From Ciona intestinalis (taxonomy: Eukaryota > Chordata > Ascidiacea > Phlebobranchia > Cionidae), in assembly GCF_000224145.3 (NCBI RefSeq), contig NC_020172.2, positions 4,803,961 to 4,867,960 on the forward strand: a stretch of 64,000 bases of DNA, written 5' to 3'. The notes beneath the pieces are model-generated. The model was not told where the DNA came from and made no database searches. It was given only the letters and a program-made list of their open reading frames with translations. Within the stretch, counting starts at the first letter, position 1. Every line of letters starts with the position of its first letter. Shown here piece after piece: positions 24,701 to 35,058 of this stretch. A program made the translations under genes and the position numbers.

Positions 24701-27700
24701 CCCATTCACTGCTCTTTTTTGTACGTTGCATCAACATTAATGGAATGCGTATGGCGTAGTTAAGCGACCGTACAGTTTTCTTGTGAAAACATAATATACG
24801 CTATATATGAAACAACGATATTCAGATTATATATATATAGGGTGGGGAGAGATAGGGACACATTTATTTTCTCGTCCCATTTGGCAGTAAACAAAGAACA
24901 TTTAAATAATTATAAAACCGTTTCATCAGGATATTTGGATATTATGTGGTTAAGGTGCCCCATCCTTCCCCACCCTACTATACGCCATACGAGATATCGA
25001 TATTCCGATTATACACAGTTACTAACTATAGCAAGTCAGGCGCAGAAACAGCAAAGAAATTCCGAAACATATGTTTTCCATGTTTTGATTGTTTTGACCG
25101 AAACCGAGGGCGCGGTAGCGAAAACATCTGGCATGGGGGAGGGGAGCCCGCTAAAGATAATTACGTCGCACTTTGATTGACGTTTATCGTCCTGACTGCG
25201 CACGTTTGAGTTCACACAGTGTTGAAACAAAATGGCCGCCGCGCACGATGAAGTAAAGTGCCGTGATATTGAACTGGTACTTTACAAGTGTTTTAACACA
25301 CCTTGTTAGGTAGTATCAAGTCTAATACAAGCACAAAGTGTTAAGTCGTGGGATTTAAATATAATATAAAGTATCGTGGGGAGGATAGGACAACTTTTCA
25401 ATCACCATTTCCTCGTCCCATTTGGTAGTAAACAAAGAACATTCAAAGAATTTAAAAACCGTATCCTCGCGACTCCCATAGAGCATTGTTAATTGTTTAA
25501 AACACGATCAAGATATTTGGATATTATGTACTAAAGGTGTCCCATCTTACTCCACAGTACTATAACGCCTGAACTTAGGAAAAAGCGCTTTTATTTCACA
25601 ATCGAATTAAACTGTGTCGTTTTCTTGTTTATTTTTAATTGCCTTTTTAGGTTGGAAGAAATTAGGTGACGGTAAAAAAGTAAAAACCGACGATTAGGTG
25701 ACGGTAAAAACCGACGTCTGTGCTGGTTAAAATTCTTGCTGTTACTTGAATACCGCAAGAATGTATAACCAACTCAACCGCCAAGTTTTCGTATATTTTA
25801 CTAACAATAATAAAATACAAATACAGCTTTGCATAAAATATACTAACAAGTCATGTTCGTGTTAGCGGCTTCGTGTTTTTTCAGGCAAACTTAGAAGATA
25901 TCCCATTCCCACCCACTGTGAAATTAGCTATAAAGGTGTAGCGACCACGCTTATTTGCTTTCAACTAAATGTAAATATGTTAAAACTGCATATAAGCGTG
26001 TTTTTGCAACTGTTGTTTTGTCGCTATATCCTGTCTTTTTGTTTAATGTGGCGGATGGGACGTCGTCACACTTGGTTGCAATATGTGATTTCCGAAATTG
26101 CCTGATGTTGTCGCGACCGCCATTCATTTAACCACAAGTTATTTTACTTTTTTACTCTCGTTCACGCGCCATTAACCTTGCGATATTTACATTGCCATTT
26201 ACGTGTTTATTGATGGCCGCTTTTAATTTATAACTTAATGTATATATACTAGAGTGAGGGAAGATGGGACACTTTTAGCACCTATAATGTCTAAATATCC
26301 TGATTGTGTTTTTCATACATTTAACAACGGTGTATGAAAGTCGTGAGAATACCGTTTATGAATTTTTAATTTAAATGTTCTTTGTTTATTACCAAATAAG
26401 ATTAGGAAAAATGAATGGAAAGGTGTCCCACCTTACTAAACGCGTAAACTTGGGAAAAGGCACCTTCATTTCACAATCGAATCAAACTACGTCGTTTATT
26501 TTTTTACATGCCTTTTTAAATTGGAATAAATTAGGTGCATACATCCGCCTGTGTTGTATTGCCACAGCCAATGTATAGTTGGAGTCAATTAACTGGTATA
26601 TTTCGAAACCCAGTCAATCAATTTCCAACTTTACACTAACGCGGAATTCGCAAAAGTGTTTATTACTACAAATTATTTAATTTACTTTTTTAAATCTTTT
26701 TAAAACAAAAGATTTTAACAGTATGATTGGGAACACTGTGTGGTTCAACGTAGGGAAAGGTTACTATGTGCCAGTTCGGCATAGTTTACTCTGCCACATA
26801 TATATATTTGCCGTTTTATGTAATTTCGAAAAAAAACTTAACCAGACGGATGTGGCCGTCGCTTGGTTGAAATATGTTATTTCCGAAACTGTCTGGCGTT
26901 GTCGCGGCCGCCATTCATTTAACCACAAGTGTTTATGTCAAGTTACTCTCGTTCACGCGCCATTAACCTTGCGAAGGTTACATTGCCATTTACGTGTTTA
27001 TTGATGGTCGCTTTTAATTTAGAATCTAATATATATATTAGGGTGGGCGAAGGTGGGATACGTTTAGCACATAATGTCTAAATATCCTGATCGTGTTTTA
27101 AACAATTAACAAAGGTCTATGGGAGCCGTAAAAACACAGTTTTATAATTCTTTGAATGTTCTTTGTTTACTTCCAAATAGGAGGAGAAAATTGAATGAAA
27201 AGGCTTCTTATCTTTCCCCACCCTATACTATAGCGCTCTGTAAACTAGAATAAAACTTGTTGATTGTAAAATACCGACGTTTGCATTGACTAACATCGTT
27301 ACTGTTACTTACATTGCAACAATGATAACCAACTCATAGGTCAATATTTGTCACAGTATACATGGTTTTGATGTTGTACGAATTTTTAAAATGGTATGAA
27401 ACAGGTTGATGACAAAAACCGACTGGTTCGCTTGTATCGCAATAATGTTAACCAAATCACGCTCCAGTTTTTGCTTCAGTTAGTAATTATAGCGACTTAT
27501 GAGCATAAACAGAAGTTAGATTTCGGATCATGCTTGTTTTCCATGTTTTTTTTTCATCTGGCATGGGGAGGAAGCCCGCTAAACGTAATTACAGCGCGTT
27601 TTGATTGACGTTTATCGTTGCCTTGACTGTGCTCGTTTGAGTTCACACGGTGTTGAAACAAAATGGCCGACACACACAATGAAATTAAGTGCCGGAATAT

Positions 27701-30700
27701 TGAACTGGTACTTTACAAGTGAATTGACACACCTTGTTAGAAAGTACCAAGTCAAATACAAGCACTAAGTCGTGGGATTTAAATATTATAATATAGAATA
27801 AACAAAGAACATTCAAAGAGTTTTAAAATCTTATCATCGCGACTCCCATAGACCGTTATATATTGTGGAAACGACGATTAGGATATTTGGATATTATGTG
27901 CTAAAGGTGTCCGATCCTACCCCCANNNNNNNNNNNNNNNNNNNNNNNNNNNNNNNNNNNNNNNNNNNNNNNNNNTGAAGTAAAGTGCCGTGATATTGAA
28001 CTGGTACTTTACAAGTGTTTTAACACACCTTGTTAGGTAGTATCAAGTCTAATACAAGCACAAAGTGTTAAGTCGTGGGATTTAAATATAATATAAAGTA
28101 TCGTGGGGAGGATAGGACAACTTTTCAATCACCATTTCCTCGTCCCATTTGGTAGTAAACAAAGAACATTCAAAGAATTTAAAAACCGTATCCTCGCGAC
28201 TCCCATAGACCATTGTTAATTGTTTAAAACACGATCAAGATATTTGGATATTATGTACTAAAGGTTTGAGTTCACACGGTGTTGAAACAAAATGGCCGCC
28301 GCGCACAATGAAGTAAAGTGCCGGAATATTGAACTGGTACTTTACAAGTGAATTGACACACCTTGTTAGAAAGTACCAAGTCAAATACAAGCACTAAGTC
28401 GTGGGATTTAAATATTATAATATAGAATAAACAAAGAACATTCAAAGAGTTTTAAAATCTTATCATCGCGACTCCCATAAACCGTTATATATTGTTGAAA
28501 AGACGATTAGGATATTTGGATATTATGTGCTAAAGGTGTCCGATCCTACCCCACAGTTCTATAACGCGTGAACTTGGGAAAAAAGCGCCTTTTTTTCACA
28601 ATCGAACCAAACTGTGTCGTTTCCTTGTTTAATTAACTGCCTTTTTAAGTTGGAATAAAATAGGCTGACGGTAAAAACCGACGTCTGTGTTGGTTAAAAT
28701 TCTTGCTGTTACTTTAATACCGCAAGAATGTATAACCAACTCAACCGTTGAGTTTTTGTACATTTTACTTACGACAATAAAATATAAATGCGGCGTTGCG
28801 TAAAATATTCCTACAAGCCATGTTCGTATTGGACACGTCGTAATTAGAAAGCCAACTTTAGAGATAGACCACCCACTGTTGTATTAAAAGTTATTGTTGC
28901 CGTTGTCACGCTTGGTTGATGTATGCTATTTCCTAAAATCACGTGCGAAGAAAAGAGAAACGAGAACGGTTGGAATGGAGAGAGCGAGCCCGCCAAAACT
29001 GAGGGGTGAGTGCAGCTGCAGATAAGTACAGTTATTTTGATTGACATGTAAATCACTGCAAATTTGTTGGTGTTGTTTAACTGCGAAACAATCGCCGCCA
29101 TTTATGAAACTAGAGGAATCGTTTGTTCAAATCAGTTTCGATTCATGTCGTCCTTTATAGTGCGATTCGGAATTATAAAGCACAAGGTGCGTGTTTTTTT
29201 TTTACTTTTTTCATCGCATTTTGTAGCGAACAAAGAATAAGAAATTATATAACTGTGGGCTGTGACCCCACAACTAAGAGCGTTGGTTATTGCTACTGGC
29301 AGGTATAATGCATAGCTATTAAAATTATATGATAACATATTTGCTTTATTTTAAAGTCCAAAAACGTTTTAACGACGTTTTTTTAGGCACACTTCATCAG
29401 GGCAAACTAATTATAACAAACATTTATGTTTTATATGCTGTTCACTATCACTATGTAGTTGGTGTCATTTAACTGATATTATCATACAACCAGCCAAATC
29501 ACAGCCAACTTAAGAGTAACGTGGTATAGGAAACAAACACGCAACAAACATAGCTTCCTGATATAGTGCATCTTTTAGATATATAGTATAATAGGGTGGG
29601 GAAGACGGGACACCTTTACCGCATAATATCCAAATATCCTGATCGTGTTTTAAACAATTAACAACGGTCTATATGGGAGTCGTGAGGATACGGTTTTATA
29701 ATTCTTTAAATGTTATTTATTTACTACCTAATGGGACGAAAAAATAAAATAAAAAGGTGTTCCATCTACCGCCACCCTACTATATGTATTAATATATTTC
29801 GCATTATCCAAATACAATCTGACAAGAATTTAATTTTCACTCCTTTCTGCTAGAATTCGAATGCCGATTCAGCAAAACAATTGATAAAGCGACGCGTGGC
29901 GGGCGAACGCTGTCAGCGCAGTGATAGTATAACGTCAGATTTATCGCGCTCGAGTGGAACTTTGACAGAGCGGCGGAAACCTTTCAATAAACAGATCATT
30001 AATGCGGTTTGTTTTTATCTAAAACGACACTAAATCCTGATATCGTACCGCGGGGTAAGATTGATAGTGTTAGCACATAATATCCCATATTTCCTGATCA
30101 TGTTTTTAAATATTAACAAAGTTCTTTTAAAGCCGTGAGGATACGGTTAAATATTTCTGTAAATATTCTTTGTTCACCACCAATTGGGACGATAATAGAG
30201 AACGAAAAGATGAACCATCTTACCCCAACCTAACTACAATAAAAAACACAGTTATCGTAAGTTGAGTGCAGGCGCCGATGTTTAGAGCTGGTACTTCCCC
30301 TTGTGACGTAATACACAAGCATGATAGCACCAACTCAAACATAAGCACCCAGAATGTTGAAAACTAGAACTAACGTTGCGTTTATGTCTTAATTGCGTGT
30401 TCGGTTTAATTGCGTATATGGTTTTACTATAAATGTAAAATAAACAAACTACAGTGTAATGTGTCAGCTATGCCATAACCTCGGGTAACCTGCATGTTTT
30501 GCCCATATAGAATAAACTCTTATTAATTGTTGGTAAAGAAACACTAGTATGGCTAATTCGAAAAACGCCGTAAAATTTGAACCGCTCGCTCTCGCTAAAA
30601 CAAAATGGCGGCTGCGTATGCGAACATCGCAACTGTTTTCAGATATGCTGTCGCGTAATTATTTAACACATATAAACTAAAGCAAAGAGTCTAGCGCACG

Positions 30701-33700
30701 ATTTTGTATATTACATAGCGCCGTATATTTATGTGTTACATTAAATATGTCGTTTATTCTGGTTTCGGCAATCTGAAAACTAGCGCCTATCAGGCAATCA
30801 CTATGCCTAATGTTTCTGGTTTGATTAATGCTTGGTGTTGCAAGATCAAGATTGGGCCGTGGTGGTAGGACTAAAAAGAATGATTGTAAAAAACGACGTT
30901 AGTGTTGGTTACCAATCTTGCTACTGTTAAATATCGCAAGATTGAATAACCAACTCATGCGTCGAGTTTTTCGTATATTGCATCGACAATAAACAATAAA
31001 TCAGAATCAGCATTAAATCACGCGCGAAAAAAGGGAAAACGAGAACGGATGTGATGGAGAGAGCGAGCGCGCCAAAATTGGCCGGAAGCCCGCCATAATT
31101 GGGGAGTGTTTGCAGCTGGAGATAATTAGTTACTTTGATTGACGTGTGAATCGCTCCGCCCACTATACCTAATGTAACTTCTGGTTTGTTTAATCGCCCA
31201 ATTCCTTAGCGAGTTTTATCATCAAGTTTTAACATCACAAACCACGAATAAACCTGTTAGTTTTCCAGTGTTAGTAAAGAGACGTAAAATAGTCGTTAAG
31301 TTGGTTTAACTAAAGCAGGGGCGCCTTTGTTATACATAAACTATTATTAGATGTAATTTAAATATCGTTAAGTTTTTGTTTTCAGGTTTCAGCGAGTTTT
31401 TAGGTCGTCGACGTCATAAAATAAGTTGACGTTAAAAACCGACGTCTGTGTTGGTTAAAATTCTTGCTGTTACTTAAATACTGCAAGAATGTATAACCAA
31501 CTCAACCGTCGAGATTTCGTATATTTTGCCAAGAATAATAAAATACAAATGCAGCGTTGCGTAAAATATTCGTTGACGCATAAAATATTCGTAGTTGACA
31601 CTTGACAGTAAAAACCGACGTCTGTGTTGGTTAAAATTCTTGCTGTTACTTAAATACTGCAAGAATGTATAACCAACTCAACCGTTGAGTTTTTGTATAT
31701 TTTAAGGTCAATACAATTATGTTTGCCGTCGCCCGTTTTCGTAAATTTACAATTTTATTTAACAATTGGTACCGCCGTGGTTTAGTTAGTAGAGTCCGTA
31801 TTTTACGTTGGTGGCCCTGTAGAAACGATAGAAAACGGCGGCGAAATATCTATATACTAGCTAGGATCACCCGAGCGTACGAAATTTCGTTGCATTTTAA
31901 AATAAAGTTCGTTTTGCCTTTGCTTGTGTTGTATTGCCCACAGCCAATGTATAGTTGAAGTTAATTAACTGGTACGTTTCAACACCCAGTCAATCAAATT
32001 CCAACTTTACACTAACGCGGAATTTGCAAAAGTTTTTTAACGCGTGAAAATTATTTAATTTACTTGTTAGATCTTTGTAAAACGAAATATTTTAAGACTA
32101 TTGTTGGGAACACTGTATGTTTCGACATAGGGATAGGTTACTATGTGTCAGGGATGTTACTATGTGTTATAGGGATAGGTTACTATATGTGTCAGTTCGA
32201 CATTGGTTACCTGCCGTATGCTGATGTATATGTAACTTCGCAATAATGGTTTCGCGCACGCGTTCCGTGATGCAACAACATTCTTAAAGCAGGTTTCCGT
32301 TCTATCAAGGCACAAGTGATATCATTTAACCGCTTTTATTGTTCGAGGGACAATGGAACGAACCACGCGCGCGCTTACGCGTATAGGAAACATATACCGT
32401 TTTGAGATGCTACTAGACCGGTAAAGGAGTAAAGGAAAGCTTTAAAAACGACACATATTAGCAGCTTATTGATATTGTATCTTGACTTACCGTTTTCCTG
32501 GCGGTTTCATTAACTTCGTTTGTGTTATTGTGCCGAATTCTGCGAAAGCTTTCTTGATTTCGTATTCGGTCGTCTGTAAGTTAGGAAGTTTATTATTAAG
32601 AAACTTTAATACCGTTTGGTTTATTGTTGGGAAATTATATATTAGGGTGGGGAAGATGGGACACCCTCTTATTCTATTCTCTCGTCCCATTTGGTAGTAA
32701 ATAAGGAACATTTAAAGAATTAGAAAACCGTATCCTTACGACTTTAAAACACGATCATGATATTTTGATATTATGTGCTAAAGGTGTCCCATCTTACCCC
32801 ACAGTACCATATATAGTCGACGCAATTACACCACGTGTAATATATATAGGTTAGGTGTAGCGACCACGCTTGTTTTCTTCCAATTAAATGCAAATATGAT
32901 ATTAATTGTAAGCGTGTTTTAACAACTGTTGTTTTGTCGCTATATCCTGTCTTTTCGTTTTAAAAAATTCTAAATCTTCGCTACCGTAATCGAAGAGACA
33001 ATTAAAGTTGATATTAATATTAGGTTCCTATACAAGTAATAAGTTCTTACTTGATCGTCAAACCCCGAGAGAAAAATTCGGTTTGAAACAAAGTTGTTCA
33101 CGCCTTGTACTGGCCCGTCATAATCATTGTTTGTAACTATTGTCACAACTGACTTGTAACCGCAGCTTACGATTTCCATCTGAATATAAAAAGTTTTTTA
33201 GGTGCTTGTCCTGTAGGACAAGTTCATACATAATTTTATTTGTCCCACAAATATTTTTACTTGTCCCAACGAATCGAGCGATTTTTCATACTCACACACG
33301 CCACTGCGCGCGCACACACACGAGTAAAACATGCGCAACTGCCCGCGCGCACACAAACGCTCACACATACACTATCAGGCAAAAAAGCGCACGAGCGAAA
33401 ATTTGGCAAGCGCTGTATGCCTATTTGAGCGCAGTATATATGAAATTATTGTAAACCAGTTTCTGGCTTTCTTTACCTCGGCGTTAGATTTTGGTTTAGG
33501 CGGGCGGGAAACCTTCAGTTTCCGCAAGCGTAATTTTTAAACCCGATGTCCTTCTCTCGGCAAGCGCTTTATAAATTTAAAGTTAAAACAGTAAGAAATT
33601 TTAATTTCCGGTGCGAGTGCATAATTTTCGTAACGTCATAGCAAAAAAAACGAGAACCCCAAATTTAGCAATATGTTAGTTAAGGTTGTAGCAGTAGATT

Positions 33701-33743
33701 ATTCACCAGCAATAATTTTAAAATCAGACAAAACTTACTTACC
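21752..33743 (-). CDS. DAZ/Boule-like RRM protein (219 aa)
   Basis: A non-coding leader exon appears to end at 33743 (AAG|GTAAGT). Coding exons are 33179-33051, 32573-32491, 23325-23265, 23017-22912, 22778-22693, 22323-22206 and 21828-21752. Phases are consistent throughout, giving 660 bases including the stop. Residues 33-115 form one RNA-recognition motif. RNP2 is NRIFLSGF, then helix EIKKAFAEFGTI, then RNP1 RPYGFLTFE, and the last strand is RGRDVQICPAW. Order, spacing and the KPPGKRPYGF loop match DAZL/BOULE. The tail is rich in Pro, Tyr, Asn and Gln (LPTYN, APAVYNF, PQPPPPSYMPMSPIYSYG), as in DAZ proteins, which bind germline mRNAs and promote translation. RNP1 has Pro where Gly is usual. 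The ATG lies directly after an acceptor (TTCAG|ATG), fitting a leader exon or spliced-leader trans-splicing. Orthology to Boule rather than another DAZ-type RRM is not settled. Confidence 0.75.
21920..22165 (-). repeat. Three tandem SINE tail fragments in an intron
   Basis: Three copies of the segment GGCACGAGGTGTATTAAA..CATCCGTGTTATGACGGTTGTC follow one another at about 70-80 bp spacing. They lie between the last two exons of the DAZ/Boule-like gene. The segment matches the 3' half of the tRNA-like SINEs found at 40.7 and 50.1 kb. Confidence 0.65.
24460..24545. repeat. Hairpin element, copy 1 (diverged)
   Basis: Inner arms GGTTACCATTCTCAC and GCAAGAGTGGATACCC are partly mismatched. The flank TACCGACGTG shows it belongs to the family seen at 25.7, 27.3, 28.7, 30.9, 31.45 and 31.6 kb. 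Confidence 0.5.
24836..24985. mobile_element. MITE-like element
   Basis: Its ends are TATAGGGTGGGGAGAGATAGG and CATCCTTCCCCACCCTACTATA. It is about 150 bp, with a deletion in the core between ACCGTTTCATC and AGGATATTTGG. Confidence 0.8.
25376..25562. mobile_element. MITE-like element
   Basis: The core order is intact (GTAGTAAACAAAGAACATTCA, then GCGACTCCCATAG, then TTGTTAATTGTTTAAAACACG). The left end is degraded and the right end reads CATCTTACTCCACAGTACTATA. Its sequence is nearly repeated after the gap at 27976-28265. Confidence 0.75.
25703..25790. repeat. Hairpin element, copy 2
   Basis: Nested inverted repeat: outer AAAAACCGACG / CCAAGTTTT, middle CTGGTTA / TAACCAAC, inner ATTCTTGC / GCAAGAAT, with a loop of about 15 bases. 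The folded length is about 85 nt. Confidence 0.7.
26255..26435. mobile_element. MITE-like element, diverged
   Basis: The left end is GAGTGAGGGAAGATGGGACAC and the right end GGTGTCCCACCTTACTAAA. The core is preserved but mutated (GTGAGAATACCGTTTATG). Confidence 0.7.
27041..27234. mobile_element. MITE-like element
   Basis: The left end is TTAGGGTGGGCGAAGGTGGG and the right end CTTATCTTTCCCCACCCTATACT. Core segments are in the standard order. Confidence 0.8.
27272..27350. repeat. Hairpin element, copy 3 (diverged)
   Basis: It has the flank TACCGACGTTTGC, a weaker stem TGACTAACATCGTTAC / ATTGCAACAATGATAACC, then CAACTCATAGGTC. The same outer CGACG box is present. Confidence 0.5.
27926..27975. 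other. Assembly gap (50 N) inside duplicated sequence
   Basis: The sequence after the gap (27976-28265) nearly repeats 25246-25535. The sequence from 28266 then repeats 27634-27925. The join looks like a misassembly or two haplotypes placed in series. Confidence 0.9.
28665..28765. repeat. Hairpin element, copy 4
   Basis: Outer AAAAACCGACG, middle GTTGGTTA / TAACCAAC, inner ATTCTTGC / GCAAGAAT. The closing outer arm reads CCGTTGAGTTTTT. Confidence 0.7.
29591..29787. mobile_element. MITE-like element, intact copy
   Basis: Its ends are TAGGGTGGGGAAGACGGGACA and TCCATCTACCGCCACCCTACTATA. It has the full standard core of about 195 bp. Confidence 0.85.
30045..30236. mobile_element. Short element, GGTTGGGG subfamily
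   Basis: The left end is TACCGCGGGGTAAGATTG and the right end CATCTTACCCCAACCTAACTA. Its core differs from the GGTGGGG copies but keeps the TAATATCCCATATTTCCTGATC segment. Confidence 0.7.
30884..30975. repeat. Hairpin element, copy 5, with compensatory changes
   Basis: The inner arms are AATCTTGC / GCAAGATT instead of ATTCTTGC / GCAAGAAT, so both sides changed and pairing is kept. The middle arms GTTGGTTA / TAACCAAC are unchanged. The outer arms are AAAAACGACG / CGTCGAGTTTTT. Confidence 0.7.
31428..31520. repeat. Hairpin element, copy 6
   Basis: Outer AAAAACCGACG / CGTCGAGATTT, middle GTTGGTTA / TAACCAAC, inner ATTCTTGC / GCAAGAAT. The copy has well-conserved stems. Confidence 0.7.
31608..31697. 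repeat. Hairpin element, copy 7
   Basis: It is almost identical to copy 6, about 180 bp downstream. Its closing arm CCGTTGAGTTTTTG is like copy 4. The pair at 31.43-31.70 kb is a local tandem duplication including the flank TTGCGTAAAATATTCGT. Confidence 0.7.
32640..32813. mobile_element. MITE-like element
   Basis: The left end is TTAGGGTGGGGAAGATGGGAC and the right end GTCCCATCTTACCCCACAGTACC. It lies in the intron just upstream of the second coding exon of the DAZ/Boule-like gene. Confidence 0.8.
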
Positions 33744-33839
33744 TTAATTTTAAGCTTCCAATGCAGCCCAATCGTTCACACCTCACAATTCCGACTTAAT
33801 AACTTATCAAAACGATTTCCTCGCTATTTATTACACCGA

Positions 33840-33960
33840 GGCACCTTTCTCTGCATGTGACGTAACTTATCTCGTCATTTGGCCGCGTTCTCTGATTGGC
33901 TGTTCAGGATTTATTAACGAGGGTGGATTTAAGCGGAAAAAAGGCATTGCGCAATAGCCC
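33840..33960 (-). promoter_or_regulatory. CCAAT/CRE-like promoter module, proximal
   Basis: Read on the minus strand it holds an NF-Y type CCAAT box (AGCCAATCAG, with ATTGG at 33895-33899 on plus). A TTACGTCA half-palindrome (TGACGTAA at 33858-33865) follows. It lies about 100-150 bp upstream of the putative leader exon that ends at 33743. Position and orientation fit the promoter of the DAZ/Boule-like gene. A related module is at 34355. Confidence 0.5.
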
Positions 33961-34354
33961 ACCGCCAAATTAGGAAAACGGTAGCTATTCCCGCCATTTC
34001 GGATATTCTTATGCGAATCGTCCGTGCAAATGCATGGTCGGCGTGTGTTTATTAAGTGCGTTAAAACGATATAAGCCCTAGAAAACACATAAATTAATTG
34101 TTGTACTAGTTTTTGTTGTTTTACCGTTACTACTCGTCTTTTCGCTTTTGTAAACTCTCCCGTTCTTCGTTATCGTGACCGAAGAGACGAAATAATTCAG
34201 TCACGCATTAAAATACAAATCTTCAATAAATCTCGTTTTATAATATAGGAAATTTAGGACCAATACTTTACCACTTTAATTGGTTTTCGGCGTCGAGTAT
34301 ATGATTTAATAGGTTTGCGAATGAACGGCCTCGCTATATGTATAACAACCGAAG

Positions 34355-34450
34355 CTACTTTTCTGCACGTGACGTAGCATATTACGTCATTTAGCCGCGT
34401 GTTTCTGATTGGCTCGCCGCGATTTATCAACGGGCGTGGCTTTAGGCACA
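34355..34450 (-). promoter_or_regulatory. CCAAT/CRE-like promoter module, distal copy
   Basis: It is a diverged duplicate of the module at 33840. It contains GCACGTGACGTAGC, TTACGTCAT, GCCGCGT, TCTGATTGGCT (ATTGG at 34408-34412) and GATTTATCAACG in the same order and spacing. It could be an alternative promoter or a decayed copy. Confidence 0.45.
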
Positions 34451-34835
34451 AAATGAAATACCTGCACCTGGTACATGATGTCCAAGCAACTACATTTAAT
34501 TTGAATACGATTGTCGGATATGAAGAATCGCGAAAACGAACACGCCACTTAAAGGGCCTGAACGCACCCAAATGTAGATCGCTTTAATAGATAGAGTGCT
34601 GTGTTTTTCTAATTCCAACGACACCTTAAAGATATTCCAGCTCAAACACCGTGAAATTCATAAAACTGATTTGAAAGTTGCGTGGCGAAAAAAATGAGAA
34701 GTGACAAATCACAACCCACGTGACAAATCACGTTACAAATTTGTTGAAGCGTGGCCGCTCTCATTCAGAAAGGCGCGAGCGGACAGTGTTTTTAGCGAAA
34801 AACGAAAGAATAACACAAGCACTTTATACAAACTC

Positions 34836-34965
34836 TGACGTCATTTAAACACTTTTTACGTAATATGACGTCATCATTAAACTTTCTAAAATATGACGTC
34901 ATCATTAAACACGTTTCAACATACTATGACGTCATCATTAACCCTTTACCCATGATATGACGTCA
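34836..34965. promoter_or_regulatory. Array of five CRE sites (TGACGTCA)
   Basis: Perfect octamers lie at 34836, 34866, 34894, 34927 and 34958, spaced 28-33 bp. Four of them sit in the repeated context TATGACGTCATCATTAA. The spacing is about three helical turns, which would put bound bZIP dimers (CREB/ATF/CREM type) on one face of the DNA. Binding is not shown. Confidence 0.6.
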
Positions 34966-35058
34966 TCATTAATAACTCTTAATTTTCTTATAATTAAAAT
35001 ACGGCCAAAACTCATCAAACTATTAAATAATTATTAGTAGTAATAAACTAAAGTTACC

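Larger units (their letters stand above)
23326..32490 (-). other. 9.2-kb intron of the DAZ/Boule-like gene with duplicated modules
   Basis: The intron splits the RRM between helix 1/loop and RNP1 (phase 2). It carries at least seven TIR elements, seven copies of a long hairpin, and repeated blocks. One block begins AAACAAAATGGCCGCC. A second contains TTTCCGAAATTGCCTGATG and the string CATTCATTTAACCACAAG, at about 26070-26240 and 26865-27030. A third is centred on CAATCGAATTAAACTGTG (25.6, 26.46 and 28.6 kb). No credible nested protein gene was found. Confidence 0.6.

Noticed and set aside
28844..29101. 85-codon frame on minus starting MAAIVSQLNN
   Set aside because: It lies in the intron of the DAZ/Boule-like gene, partly in repeated sequence, with a hydrophobic composition typical of chance frames.
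33286..33375. CACACA/GCGCGC-rich stretch as Z-DNA or a functional site
   Set aside because: It is short, interrupted simple sequence with no supporting context.
34254..34571. 105-codon frame on minus over the distal promoter module
   Set aside because: It overlaps the duplicated CCAAT/CRE block; the paralogous block at 33.85 kb does not keep the frame.
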